A model generated the notes under the pieces. It made no database searches. It saw only the letters and a program-made list of their open reading frames with translations, and was not told the origin of the DNA. This document shows positions 47,485-57,039 of a stretch of DNA of 64,000 nucleotides, in pieces. Positions within the stretch are counted from its first letter, which is position 1. The number at the start of each line of letters is the position of its first letter. The DNA comes from Streptomyces mangrovi. Lineage in GTDB: Bacteria; Actinomycetota; Actinomycetes; Streptomycetales; Streptomycetaceae. The DNA is taken from positions 186,001 through 250,000 of the forward strand of contig NZ_FOSG01000009.1 of NCBI RefSeq assembly GCF_900114215.1, read 5' to 3'. A program made the translations under genes and the position numbers.

Positions 47485-47520
47485 CGTTGCCAGTCCCTCG
47501 CCCCGCACCGGATGCTGACC
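47485..47520 (+). promoter_or_regulatory. probable promoter giving a leaderless repeat-protein mRNA
   Basis: TTGCCA (47487-47492), 18 bases, then GATGCT (47511-47516). A start seven bases later falls on the A of the ATG at 47523. The -10 is weak. Confidence 0.35.
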
Positions 47521-47522
47521 TT

Positions 47523-49049
47523 ATGTTCGCCGATTCCGTCGATTCCGACATAGCGCCCAGCGGTACGCTGCTCGGCCTCCTCCAGAGGGGCCGCGGCGAC
47601 GGCACGCTGCACGCTCTCGCGGCCCCGCGTGCCGAAGCGCTCGCCGCGCTGAGTCACTGCCTGCGCTGTGACCCCCGGCGCGACTGGCGGCTCGAGCACC
47701 GCTCCCTGTACTACGCACGGCTCCACGTGGAGCTGGACGCCGGGCTCGACGACATCGAGGAGCACCTGTTCGGCCCCGACGACCTCACCGACACCGGCGA
47801 GGAACGCACCGGACTGGCCCTCTCCGTCCTCGGGCACCTGACCTCCTACGGCGACAGCCGCGCGCTGCTGCTGCTGCGCCGCTACGCCGCGCGCGGCGCC
47901 AACTGGCGCTGGGCCCTGGACGAACTGGCCGTCCGCGACGACGACGCCGGCCTGCGTCCGCTGGGCCCCGCCGTCCTGGCGCGCTTCCCGCACACCCCCG
48001 AGGGCGACGCCGAACTCGCGGCGGCCGTCCGCGACGCCTTCGAGCCCAGGCCCTGGCGGCTGTGGGCCGAGGACCCGACCCGCCCCGAACAGGGCGAACG
48101 CCTCGGGCGCGCCCGTGAGCAGGGCTCCTTCGGCCGCTGGCAGCGCCAGATGAGGCCGGCCGGGCCGCGCCCCGGCTGGAGCGTACGCGCGGTGCTCGAC
48201 TGGGCACAGGAAGGCGACCGGATCCTCTCCGCCGACCCCGTTGGCGGACCGCTCTCCGCCGTGCCCGGAGCCTCTCCGGGCCGCGACCCGCTGCACCGCG
48301 AGGCCGCCGCGGCCCGGTGTCTGGCCGCCGTCGCCGGGCCCGATGACCGCCCCGAACTGCTCGACGCCGCCCGGTCAGGCCCCGACATCGCGCGCGCCGT
48401 CGCCCTGCGCCACCTCGCCGAGCGCGGCGACCCCGCGGCACTCGACCTGATCGAGGCCGCCGTGGCGGAGCAGGCCCCCTCCACCCCCGCGAGCGTCCCC
48501 TTCGGCACCGCCGCCCGGGCCGCGCTGGAGGCCCTCGCCCGGATGCGCGGGGCCGCCGCGCTGGAACGCGCCCGCCGGTGGGCGCGGCGCGAGGACGCCC
48601 TGGGCACGGCGGCCGCCGCGCTGCTGGCCTGCCACGGCACGGAGCGGGACGCCCCCCTGGTGCTGGCCGCGCTGCGCCGCGCCGTGTGTGCCGAAGGGCC
48701 CGACTGCGACGGTCTGCGGCCGCTGGTCGACGGCGCCGGCCGGCTGGCCGTGCACCGCGCCGCCCCCCTCCTTCGGCACGTCTACCGCGAAACCGCCTCC
48801 TCCCAGCTGCGCGGCCGGGCGGCCCGCGCCCTGGCCGCCACCGACCCCGCCTTCGCGGCGGGCTTCGCCATCGAGTGTCTGTGGGACTGCGAGGAGTCCA
48901 CCCGCGAGATCGCCGCCCGCCACGCCGCCACCGGCGACACCCGGGTCGTCGAGCGGCTGCGTCGGCTGGCCGCCGACCCGGCGGAGGAGGAGGGCGTGCA
49001 GAGCGCGGTGCGCGGCCGGCTCGACTCCGACGGCGCCGCGGCCCGCTGA
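47523..49049 (+). CDS. HEAT-like repeat protein of unknown function
   Basis: 508 residues from the ATG at 47523; there is no ribosome site, which fits a leaderless mRNA. The sequence is Ala/Leu/Arg-rich with repeated helical pairs: EAAAARCLAAVAGPDDRPEL, ARAVALRHLAERGDPAALDL, LRGRAARALAATDPAFAAGF and STREIAARHAATGDTRVVER. These suit HEAT or PBS-lyase-type repeats, a protein-binding scaffold. No signal peptide or membrane segment is visible. It ends in a 22-bp hairpin that insulates it from the SMC-like operon. Confidence 0.75.
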   Translation: MFADSVDSDIAPSGTLLGLLQRGRGDGTLHALAAPRAEALAALSHCLRCDPRRDWRLEHRSLYYARLHVELDAGLDDIEEHLFGPDDLTDTGEERTGLALSVLGHLTSYGDSRALLLLRRYAARGANWRWALDELAVRDDDAGLRPLGPAVLARFPHTPEGDAELAAAVRDAFEPRPWRLWAEDPTRPEQGERLGRAREQGSFGRWQRQMRPAGPRPGWSVRAVLDWAQEGDRILSADPVGGPLSAVPGASPGRDPLHREAAAARCLAAVAGPDDRPELLDAARSGPDIARAVALRHLAERGDPAALDLIEAAVAEQAPSTPASVPFGTAARAALEALARMRGAAALERARRWARREDALGTAAAALLACHGTERDAPLVLAALRRAVCAEGPDCDGLRPLVDGAGRLAVHRAAPLLRHVYRETASSQLRGRAARALAATDPAFAAGFAIECLWDCEESTREIAARHAATGDTRVVERLRRLAADPAEEEGVQSAVRGRLDSDGAAAR

Positions 49050-49058
49050 TCCGGCGGC

Positions 49059-49110
49059 GCGGGCCTTGTCGGCCGGGGCGCGGCGCACCGCCCCGGCCGA
49101 CAAGGCCCGC
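49059..49110 (+). terminator. 22-bp perfect hairpin before the SMC-like operon
   Basis: Arms 49059-49080 and 49089-49110 match perfectly with an 8-base loop, starting nine bases after the repeat-protein stop. Confidence 0.8.
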
Positions 49111-49172
49111 GCGGGCCGGGCGCATACCCGCCGTTTCGATCTTTGTCGGTGCCAGCGCCTAATCTGTGCCGT

Positions 49173-50696
49173 GTGACCACAGCAGTATCCGCATCGTCCC
49201 CCGGCGCCGGGCGGCCCGCACCCGGCCCGGCCGCCGACGAGGGCCTGGCCCGGCGCCTGCGGGCACTGGCCTGCACCGCGCCCCTGCACGACCTGGACGC
49301 GCGCAAGGCCAACCTGGCCGGGGAGTACGGCACGTACTCGATGGCGGAGGTGGCGCTGGCCGCCATCGACCTGGTCACCCTGCACATGGATTTCGACACC
49401 GGCGCCGACCACGAGGAGATAGTGGCCCGGCTGCTGCCGCGGGTCGCGGCCCAGGCCCCGCGGCGGCCCGCCGCCGAGCACGAGCGCGTCGCCCGCTGGG
49501 TCCTGGAGAACCTGATCAACGTCGGCAGTGTCGACCGGGGCTTCCGCGCCGTCTACGGCACCTTCGGCCCCGACGGCGAGTACGTACGGCGCGACTACGA
49601 CTTCAAGCTGATCGAGGAGGTGCCGGGGCCGGGCGGAGGCGTGTACCTGCGCACCACCGACGAGGCGGTCAACGTCCTGGTCGGAGCCCTGGACACCGAC
49701 GTCACCAGCGCGCAGATCGCCGCCGAGGTCAAGCTTGAGGTGCTGGTCAGCCGGGGCCGCCTGGCCGACGCCCAGCTCGCCGCCGAGCAGGCCCGCTACC
49801 GCACCGTGCAGTACGCCGAGACGCTGCGCCGCACCCTGGAGGCCACCCGGCGCAACGTCCGCGCGGTCGACTGGCTCAACGCCGTCCCCGACATGATCGC
49901 CGAGGCGCTCGACCACGTCGCCGACCGCTACCGCCACGAGAACGCCATCCTCACCAACATCCGCAGGGCACGGGACGAGGCCCCGGCCGACAAGAACCCC
50001 GACCACAAGCTGCGCGCCGCCGAACTGGTCGACATCGTCAAGGACTGCATCCGGCGCCACACCCAGCTCCAGTCACGGCTGCTGGAGGCCGGACCGCTCT
50101 TCCGCGCCGAGCAGGACCGGCAGGCGTTCGCCCCGCCCGCCGCCGCCATCGGCCTCGACCTGTACGGGCAGCTGCTGGCGCCCCTGCTGCCGCTGCCGGT
50201 GGAGCGGGCCGGCAAGGTCACCGACGCCTTCTTCGCCCGCGGCACCGGGCTGCGCACCCCGGCGGCCGTACGGTTGGGGGACCTGACCGAGATGCTGCTC
50301 ACCCCGCCCGCGCCCCGCGAGCACCTGGGCGCCGAGATGCCCGAGCCGGATCTGGTCGCCACCCCCGACGACAGCCGGTTCAGCGAGGAGCAGATGGAAG
50401 CCGCCCGGGAGCTGCTGGAGCTGCCCGCCGACGCCCCGCGCCGGCTGTCGGGCCTGCTGGCCGAGGCCCGCCGCCGCGACCCGGAGCTGCCCTATCTGGT
50501 GGCCCTGCTGGCGGTGCACGCCGCCAGCCCGCCGGTCGGCACCGCCTACCGGCAGGGCGAGCGGCGCCTGCTGTTCGCCGTGGACGACGGCACGGAACTG
50601 GACGACCCGGAGTTCGGCGGCGCCGACCTCGTGGTGGGGACGGCCCTGCTGGACGCCGCGGGCATGGCGGCCGACCGTACGGAGGTGGCATCTTGA
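49173..50696 (+). CDS. MukF/MksF-like kleisin candidate
   Basis: 507 residues from the GTG at 49173. TAATCT at 49160-49165 places transcription start at this codon, so it may be leaderless. Residues 30-150 look like winged-helix repeats (LARRLRALACTAPLHDLDAR, VARWVLENLINVG). YVRRDYDFKLIEEVPG and LRTTDEAVNVLVGALDTDVT then a long helix (RLADAQLAAEQARYRTVQYA) resemble the MukF/MksF/JetA middle. The C-terminal 150 residues are acidic (LLELPADAPRRLSGLLAEAR). Position before a MukE-like and an SMC-like gene, with four-base overlap, supports the kleisin role. Sequence similarity alone is weak. Confidence 0.68.
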   Translation: MTTAVSASSPGAGRPAPGPAADEGLARRLRALACTAPLHDLDARKANLAGEYGTYSMAEVALAAIDLVTLHMDFDTGADHEEIVARLLPRVAAQAPRRPAAEHERVARWVLENLINVGSVDRGFRAVYGTFGPDGEYVRRDYDFKLIEEVPGPGGGVYLRTTDEAVNVLVGALDTDVTSAQIAAEVKLEVLVSRGRLADAQLAAEQARYRTVQYAETLRRTLEATRRNVRAVDWLNAVPDMIAEALDHVADRYRHENAILTNIRRARDEAPADKNPDHKLRAAELVDIVKDCIRRHTQLQSRLLEAGPLFRAEQDRQAFAPPAAAIGLDLYGQLLAPLLPLPVERAGKVTDAFFARGTGLRTPAAVRLGDLTEMLLTPPAPREHLGAEMPEPDLVATPDDSRFSEEQMEAARELLELPADAPRRLSGLLAEARRRDPELPYLVALLAVHAASPPVGTAYRQGERRLLFAVDDGTELDDPEFGGADLVVGTALLDAAGMAADRTEVAS

Positions 50697-51646
50697 ACGA
50701 GTACGGCCCATACGGCGGTCACAGCGGTCACAGCGGTCACGCCGGTTACGACGAGCAGGACAGGCCGGACGGACCCGGCGGGCCCGGAACGGAAACCGCA
50801 CCGGAGTCCGCGCAGCGGCCCGCCGCCCTCGCCCCGCCGGACGCCGCCGACGCCGCCCGGCTGGTCTCCTTCGGCCTCCAGCCCAAGCTGCTGCCCGCCC
50901 GCGACGCCGAGTACGCGCAGCTGCTGCGCCGCTACCGGGAGGAGCCCGCCTTCGCCCGGCTCGCCGACGCCGTCGCCACCGGCCTCGGTCTGGTCGTGCT
51001 GGAGGTCTCCCCGCGCGCGGGGATGGCCGTCACCGCCGCCGAGGACTCCGTCTTCGCCGTGCGCATGGGCGACTACGCCCGCCGCGCCACCTCCGACTCC
51101 ACCGACCGCTTCCTGCACGGCCTGGCCCACCTGGCCGTCGCCGCCCTGTCCTTCCCCCGCCCCGAGGACCTGGCCGACGACGGCTACGTCGGCAGGATCT
51201 CCGTCAACGGCGTGGACGCCTTCGTCCGCCAGGCCTGCCGGAGACTGGAGGAGCGCGCCGAGAAGGAGGGCGAGAACACCGACCCGGCCAGTGACGCGCC
51301 CGGTCTGGAGGCCGCCTGGCGGGTGTACACCCGGCGCAGCGCCACCGGGGCCACCAAGGACTCCCGCCGGCTGGCCGGCTCCACCACCGGGATCGTCGCC
51401 AAGGCCGCCGCCTTCCTCGCCGACTCCGGTTTCCTCCAGCGCACCGGCGACGACGCCGGGGGCACCTACCGCACCACCGCCCGCTACCAGCTCCAGGTGC
51501 GCGACATGGCGGGCAGCGCCGCCATGACCGAGCTGCTGGAGCTGGGCGTGGTGCCCGTCGGCGACGGCAGCGCCACCCTGCTGCCGCCCCCCGACCCCGA
51601 CGCCCTCGAACCGGCGGCCGACGCCGGACTGCCCTTCCACAGCTGA
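50693..51646 (+). CDS. MukE/MksE-like subunit candidate
   Basis: 317 residues from the TTG at 50693, seven bases after GGAGGTGG and overlapping the previous stop (TTGA). The first 40 residues are low complexity (GGHSGHSGHAG). Residues 60-300 hold winged-helix-like segments, best seen in FLADSGFLQRTGDDAGGTYR then TTARYQLQVRDMAGSA, as in the paired WH domains of MukE/MksE/JetB. No enzyme motif is present. It would bridge the kleisin and the SMC heads. Confidence 0.66.
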   Translation: MNEYGPYGGHSGHSGHAGYDEQDRPDGPGGPGTETAPESAQRPAALAPPDAADAARLVSFGLQPKLLPARDAEYAQLLRRYREEPAFARLADAVATGLGLVVLEVSPRAGMAVTAAEDSVFAVRMGDYARRATSDSTDRFLHGLAHLAVAALSFPRPEDLADDGYVGRISVNGVDAFVRQACRRLEERAEKEGENTDPASDAPGLEAAWRVYTRRSATGATKDSRRLAGSTTGIVAKAAAFLADSGFLQRTGDDAGGTYRTTARYQLQVRDMAGSAAMTELLELGVVPVGDGSATLLPPPDPDALEPAADAGLPFHS

Positions 51647-51690
51647 ACCCCCGTCCCCAGCGACGCCAGAGCAACGAGAGCCCCGCCGCC

Positions 51691-54600
51691 ATGTACGAGC
51701 TGTCCCGGATCCGCCTCTACTCCATCGGGCCCGCCGGTGCGCGCTACGCCGACACCGTGCTGGACCTGCGCGGGGTCGGCGAGCCGGTGCCCAGCCCCGC
51801 CCCCGCCCAGGCGGACTTCTTCGAGGACGAGCCGATCGGCCCGCCGCGCCGCCCCGCGCCCGCCGGAGTGCTCTTCCTGGAGAACGGCGGCGGCAAGTCC
51901 GTCCTGCTCAAGCTGATCTTCTCGGTGATGCTGCCCGGCCACCGCAACACCCTCGGCGGCGCCAGCTCCGGCGTGCTGCGCAAGTTCCTGCTGGCCGACG
52001 ACTGCGGGCACGTCGCCCTGGAGTGGCAGCACACCCTCACCGGGGAGACCGTCGTCGTCGGCAAGGTCAGCGAGTGGCGCGGCCGCCAGGTCTCCAGCGA
52101 CCCGCGCAAGTTCGCCGAGGCCTGGTACAGCTTCCGGCCCGGGCCGGGCATGAACCTGGACTCCCTGCCGGTGGCCGAGTCCACCGCGCTGCGGCCCGTC
52201 GCCGAGGGCACCTCCGCCGCCCGCGGCCGGCGCCGCACCATGAAGGGCTTCCGGGACGTCCTGGTGGAGACGGGCAAGGCCTACCCGAACCTCGACGTGG
52301 TCTGGGAGGAGGTCCACGAGCGCTGGAACGAGCACCTGGGCCACCTGGGCCTGGACCCCGAACTCTTCCGCTACCAGCGGGAGATGAACGCCGACGAGGG
52401 AGAGGCCGCCGGCCTGTTCGCCGTCAAGAACGACTCCGACTTCACCGATCTGCTGCTGCGCGCCGTCACCGACACCCGCGACACCGACGGGCTGGCCGAC
52501 CTGGTGCACGGCTTCGCCCACAAGCTCGGCCGCCGCGCCGAACTCACCGCCGAGAAGGACTTCACCGCCGGGTCGCTGGACCTGCTGCGCCGTATCGACG
52601 AGGCCGCCCGGCACCGGGAGCAGGCCCGCGCCGTCCACGCCGGAGCCGAGCAGCGCACCCGCACCCTGGCCCGGCGGCTGTCCGCCCGCGGCACCGAGGA
52701 GCGCGGCCGCGCCGCCGAACTCGCCGAGCGGGCCGACCACGCCGCCCGGTCCGCCGCCGCCGCCGAAGGCGAACGCGAGCGCGCCGGGCTCGTCGCGGCC
52801 GAACTCGCCTACCGCCACGCCTGTCTGGCACTGGCCGCCGGCGAGAGGAGCGCCGCCGCCCAGCGCCGGGAGCTGAGCGACGCCCGTACCCTGCACGCGG
52901 CCTGGCAGGCGGCCGAGACGGTGCTGGCGCACCGCGCCGCGGCCGACCGCGCCGCCCGGGTCGCCGCGGCCATCCGGGAGGCCGAGCGCGACGCAGCCCC
53001 CGCGCTGGCCGCCCGCGCCCGGGCCGCCACCGACCTGGTGCGCGCCCTGCACGCCGCCGCGGAGAAGGCCGAGCACCTCGCGGCCGAGGAGGAGGAGCGC
53101 TCCACCGCCCTGCAGGGCGAGGGCGAGGCTGCCCACCGCGACGCCACCGCCGCCGCCACCGAGGCCCAGCGCGCCCGCAGCGAGGGCGAGCATCTGCGAC
53201 AGCGCCTGGCCGAGGTCGAGCAGGAGACGGCCCAGGCCGTACGCGCCGGCTGGCTGGACGGCTCCTCGCCCGACGCCGACCCGGCCCGCGCCGCCCTGGC
53301 CGCCAGCGACGCCGAGAAGGAAGCCGTCGCCGCCTGGGAGACCGCGCGCGAGAGCGCCCACCGAGCCGCCGACCGCGCCCGGGAGACGGCCGCGGCCCGC
53401 TCCCGCGCCGAACTGGCCGCGGCCCGCGCCGCGGACGCCGCCGAGGCGGCCGGGAGCGCGTACGCCGCCGAGCGGCGCGCCGCCGAGGCGCTGGGCGCCG
53501 AGGAACGGCTCGCCGAACTGCTGGGGCTGCCCGGCGGACAGCGACCGGCGGCTTCCCCGGAGCACGGTCCCGCCGGCCCCGGCCCCTCCGGCGCGCTGGA
53601 CGCCGAGGGGCTGGACCGCAACGCCGAGACCCTGCGCGAGCTGCTGGAGGAGTCGGTCGCCACCGCCGAGCGCCAGCTGTTCGACCTGCGCACGGCCGCC
53701 GCCGACGACTCCCGCATCCTCGGCGCCCTCGGCGACGGCGGACTGCTGCCGCCCGGCCCCGACGTCCTGGCCACCGTCGAGTACCTGGGCGAGCACGGCA
53801 TCCCCGCCCTGCCCGGCTGGCGCTACCTCGCCCAGTCCGTGGACCCGGCCGACCACGCCGCCGTCCTGGCCGCCCGGCCCGAGCTGGTCGACGGTGTCGT
53901 CATCACCGACCCCGAGAGCCACGCCCGGGCCCGTGAGGTCCTGGCGGGCGCGGCCCTGCTGCCCCGCTCGGCCGTCGCCGTCGGCACCGCCGCCGCGCTG
54001 CTGGCGCCCGTCCCCGCACCCGGCGGCGAGAGCGCCGGAGCCCTGGACGGCTCCGGCGTGTTCCTCGTGCCGCCCAACCCGGCCATGCACGACGAGTACG
54101 CGGCCGACGACGAGCGCCGCCGGCTGCGCGAGCGCGCCACCGCCCGTGACGAGGAGATCCGCTCCCTGGCCGCGCGGCTGTCCGCCGACCGCTCCCTGGC
54201 CGCGCGGATCGCCTCCTGGCGCACCGGCTGCCCGCCCGGCCGCCTGGCCGAGCTGGCCGCCGGGGCCCGGGCCGCGGCCGAGGCCGCCGAGACCGCCCGG
54301 CAGCACCTGGAGGAGACCCGCGCCGCCGCCGCCGAGGCCGAGGAGAGCGCCGCCGAGGCCGCCCGCGTACGCGAGGAGAGGCAGGAGCGCGCCCAGCAGG
54401 CCCGCCGTTCCGCCGACGCCCTGGCCGGACTGGCCTTCCGGCTGCGCGAGCGCGCCAAGTGGCAGGCCCGGCTGCGGGAGTTGGCCGACGAGGCGGCCGA
54501 GGCCGAGGCCCGGGCCGGCGCCTGTCTGGAGCGGGCCCGCGCCGCCGACGAGGACCGGCGCGCGGCCCAGCGCGCCGCCGACGACGCGCGCCGTACCGCC

Positions 54601-56454
54601 CGCGCGCTGCGCGCCGAGCGCGCCGAGATCGCGGGCGCCCCCGACACACTCGACACGGCCGACGGCTCGGACACCGACGCGTCCCCCGCCGGTCCTCCTG
54701 CCTCCCTGCCCGCCCTGCGCGAGGCGTACCGGGCGGCCTCCCAGCTCTACGAGAAGGTCGGGGTCGGCGCCGACCTGCGCGCCGAACAGGCGCGTGCCGA
54801 GGGCGACGAGAGCGCCGCACGCGCCGCCCTGGACCGGCTCACCAACAAGGTCCGCACCCGAGCCGCCCAGCTCCTGGAAGGCCCCGACGGCGCCGACGGC
54901 CCCTCCCGGCAGGCCGCCGCGGCCCGCGCCGAGACCCTGGTCCAGATGCTGGAGTCCCGTGCCTCGACCGCCAGCGAGCAGCTCGGCCGGCTGCGCGGCG
55001 AGGCCGAACGACTGGCCCCCGGCGAGGAGCGGGACGCCTACACCGACCTGCCGCAGGATCTGGCCCCCGCCGACGCCGAGCAGGCCCAGACCCTGCTGCG
55101 CGGCGCCAACACCGAACTGGCCGCCCGCACCGGCGAACTGGAGGCAGCCCGCGCCGCCCACGCCGAGCTGCTGCGCGCCCAGCGCGCCGCCGAGGACGCC
55201 GCCGGGGCCTTCGACGAGCTGGCCGCCATGCTCCGCGACCTGCTGCGCGATCCGCACGGCGCGGGCGGCACGGGCCCGGAGGAGGGCGGGGAGCGGCCCG
55301 AGCCGTACGCCGGCGCCCTCGACCAGGCCCGGCAGGCGGCCGCCGAGGCCCGCCGCTCCCTGCGCGGCTGCGCCGCCGACCTCACCGCCGCCGAGTCGGC
55401 CGTGCGCGAGGCGAGCGACGTCCTGGTGCGGCACGCCAACTCCACCCGCTACGAGCAGGTGCGCACCCCCGCCCGCCAGCAGATCCGCGAACTCCCGGCC
55501 GCCGCCCTGCCCGACCACGCCGCCTCCTGGGCCGCCGCCTTCGAGCCCCGGCTGCGCGTCCTGACCGACGAGCTGGAGCAGCTGGAGCGCAACCGGGACA
55601 GCATCGTGGACCGGCTGCGCGGCCTGGTGGAGTCCTCACTGGCCACCCTCCGCTCCGCGCAGCGCCTGTCCAGGCTCCCCGGCGGTCTGGGGGAGTGGTC
55701 CGGCCAGGAGTTCCTGCGCATCCGCTTCGACGACCCCGACCAGGCCGCCCTCACCGAGTGGCTGGGGGAGGTCATCGACGAGGCCACCCGGGCGGCCGTC
55801 CGCCGCAACTCCGACCTGCGCCGGGACGGCATGACACTGCTGCTGCGAGGCGTCCACGCCGCTCTCCGGCCCCGCGGGGTGTCGGTGGAGATCCTCAAGC
55901 CCGACGCGGTGCTGCGCGCCGAGCGGGTGCCGGTCGGGCAGATGGGGGACGTCTTCTCCGGCGGCCAGCTGCTGACCGCGGCCATCGCCCTGTACTGCAC
56001 GATGGCCGCGCTGCGCAGCAACGACCGGGGCCGCGACCGGCACCGGCACGCGGGCACGCTCTTCCTCGACAACCCCATCGGCCGGGCCAACGCCACCTAT
56101 CTGCTGGAGCTCCAGCGTGCGGTGGCCGACGCGCTGGGCGTCCAGCTCCTCTACACCACCGGTCTGTTCGACACCACGGCGCTGGCGGAGTTCCCCCTGG
56201 TGATCCGGCTGCGCAACGACGCCGACCTGAGGGCGGGGCTGAAGTACATCAGCGTCGAGGAGCACCTGCGGCCCGGGCTGCCCAGGCGGGATCCGGAGTC
56301 CGAACCGGTCCACGGCGAGATCACCGCCACCCGGATGTTCCGCCGCCCCGACGCCGCCGCAGGCCGGACGCAGGAGGTGCCCCCCTCCGTCCCGGCGCCG
56401 ACCGCCCCCGGTGAGGGGACCACCACGGCGAGCGCCCCGGGCGCCTCCGGCTGA
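51691..56454 (+). CDS. SMC-like ATPase of the MukB/MksB group
   Basis: 1587 residues from the ATG at 51691, 44 bases after the previous stop. Head part 1: Walker A in LFLENGGGKSVLLKLIF near residue 58. Residues 280-1250 are Ala/Glu/Arg-rich coiled coil broken near 620-760 by a globular hinge-like part (LPGWRYLAQSVDPADHAAVL). Head part 2: signature VFSGGQLLTAAIALYCTM near 1425 and Walker B LFLDNPIGRANATYLLELQR near 1455, then the D-loop-like LLYTTGLFDTTALA. Walker B has Asn where Glu is usual. It should be a DNA-binding, chromosome-organising or defence ATPase. Confidence 0.85.
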   Translation: MYELSRIRLYSIGPAGARYADTVLDLRGVGEPVPSPAPAQADFFEDEPIGPPRRPAPAGVLFLENGGGKSVLLKLIFSVMLPGHRNTLGGASSGVLRKFLLADDCGHVALEWQHTLTGETVVVGKVSEWRGRQVSSDPRKFAEAWYSFRPGPGMNLDSLPVAESTALRPVAEGTSAARGRRRTMKGFRDVLVETGKAYPNLDVVWEEVHERWNEHLGHLGLDPELFRYQREMNADEGEAAGLFAVKNDSDFTDLLLRAVTDTRDTDGLADLVHGFAHKLGRRAELTAEKDFTAGSLDLLRRIDEAARHREQARAVHAGAEQRTRTLARRLSARGTEERGRAAELAERADHAARSAAAAEGERERAGLVAAELAYRHACLALAAGERSAAAQRRELSDARTLHAAWQAAETVLAHRAAADRAARVAAAIREAERDAAPALAARARAATDLVRALHAAAEKAEHLAAEEEERSTALQGEGEAAHRDATAAATEAQRARSEGEHLRQRLAEVEQETAQAVRAGWLDGSSPDADPARAALAASDAEKEAVAAWETARESAHRAADRARETAAARSRAELAAARAADAAEAAGSAYAAERRAAEALGAEERLAELLGLPGGQRPAASPEHGPAGPGPSGALDAEGLDRNAETLRELLEESVATAERQLFDLRTAAADDSRILGALGDGGLLPPGPDVLATVEYLGEHGIPALPGWRYLAQSVDPADHAAVLAARPELVDGVVITDPESHARAREVLAGAALLPRSAVAVGTAAALLAPVPAPGGESAGALDGSGVFLVPPNPAMHDEYAADDERRRLRERATARDEEIRSLAARLSADRSLAARIASWRTGCPPGRLAELAAGARAAAEAAETARQHLEETRAAAAEAEESAAEAARVREERQERAQQARRSADALAGLAFRLRERAKWQARLRELADEAAEAEARAGACLERARAADEDRRAAQRAADDARRTARALRAERAEIAGAPDTLDTADGSDTDASPAGPPASLPALREAYRAASQLYEKVGVGADLRAEQARAEGDESAARAALDRLTNKVRTRAAQLLEGPDGADGPSRQAAAARAETLVQMLESRASTASEQLGRLRGEAERLAPGEERDAYTDLPQDLAPADAEQAQTLLRGANTELAARTGELEAARAAHAELLRAQRAAEDAAGAFDELAAMLRDLLRDPHGAGGTGPEEGGERPEPYAGALDQARQAAAEARRSLRGCAADLTAAESAVREASDVLVRHANSTRYEQVRTPARQQIRELPAAALPDHAASWAAAFEPRLRVLTDELEQLERNRDSIVDRLRGLVESSLATLRSAQRLSRLPGGLGEWSGQEFLRIRFDDPDQAALTEWLGEVIDEATRAAVRRNSDLRRDGMTLLLRGVHAALRPRGVSVEILKPDAVLRAERVPVGQMGDVFSGGQLLTAAIALYCTMAALRSNDRGRDRHRHAGTLFLDNPIGRANATYLLELQRAVADALGVQLLYTTGLFDTTALAEFPLVIRLRNDADLRAGLKYISVEEHLRPGLPRRDPESEPVHGEITATRMFRRPDAAAGRTQEVPPSVPAPTAPGEGTTTASAPGASG

Positions 56455-56480
56455 GGCCCCCGGGCCGGGGGCCTCAGCCG
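56448..56480. terminator. 14-bp hairpin spanning two stop codons
   Basis: Arms 56448-56461 and 56467-56480 match perfectly with a 5-base loop. The hairpin covers the stop of the SMC-like gene and the stop of the convergent membrane gene, so it can end both transcripts. Confidence 0.75.
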
Positions 56481-56860
56481 TGTCTTCGGCGGAAGGCGCC
56501 GCGCTCGCGGGCCACGCTGCTCGGCGTGGAGACCACCCCGTTGCGCTGGTTCCACATCTGCCGGGTGACCCACACGTCCAGCACCCCCCAGGTGGTGACC
56601 ACCGTGCCCGCCACCGCCGCGAGCACCATGGGGAGGGCCAGCCACACCTGTGCCAGGGAGCACAGGACGGCGACCATCACCAGCACCAGGGTCACGGCCA
56701 CGAGGACGACCGCGCGCACGGCCGCCGCCCGCACCGGGTCGGGCAGCCCCGAACCGGTGGCCACAGGATCTCCACTCTCCTCGTACACCTCGTCCTCATC
56801 CCGGTCCGATCGGAACTGATCGAATCCACCCGGTCCCCAGTCGGCCCTGCTCAGCCCCAT
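56474..56860 (-). CDS. small two-helix membrane protein
   Basis: 128 residues from the ATG at 56860 (MGLSRADWGPGGFDQF), with GGGGAGA six bases upstream. After an acidic stretch (RDEDEVYEES), two hydrophobic helices follow: AVRAVVLVAVTLVLVMVAVL and LALPMVLAAVAGTVVTTWGV. A basic tail ends in ERGAFRRRHG. No family is recognised. It is convergent with the SMC-like gene and divergent from the conservon, so its link to either is open. Confidence 0.75.
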   Translation of the reverse strand: MGLSRADWGPGGFDQFRSDRDEDEVYEESGDPVATGSGLPDPVRAAAVRAVVLVAVTLVLVMVAVLCSLAQVWLALPMVLAAVAGTVVTTWGVLDVWVTRQMWNQRNGVVSTPSSVARERGAFRRRHG

Positions 56861-57039
56861 GCGGTCTCCCCGTGCCCTGCCGTGCGCGCTTTCCCCGCGC
56901 ACCGTGCGGCATCCGGCGTATCACAACACAGCGTCACAACAGCGCACGACAGGCGCCCGTACGGACGCCCGATGTCCCGAACGCGACCACGGCCGGTCCG
57001 TTACCAGTAGTAGGCTCGCGCCGTTTGCTGAGGGAACCC

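Noticed and set aside
51484..55518. A 1344-codon open frame on the minus strand
   Set aside because: It is the antisense shadow of the SMC-like gene; the product is mostly Gly, Ala, Gln and Val without motifs, and it has no ribosome site.
49173..56454. A complete Wadjet (JetABCD) defence system
   Set aside because: There is no JetD-like TOPRIM nuclease on either side, and the genes show only general MukBEF/Mks features. The defence label is not supported.
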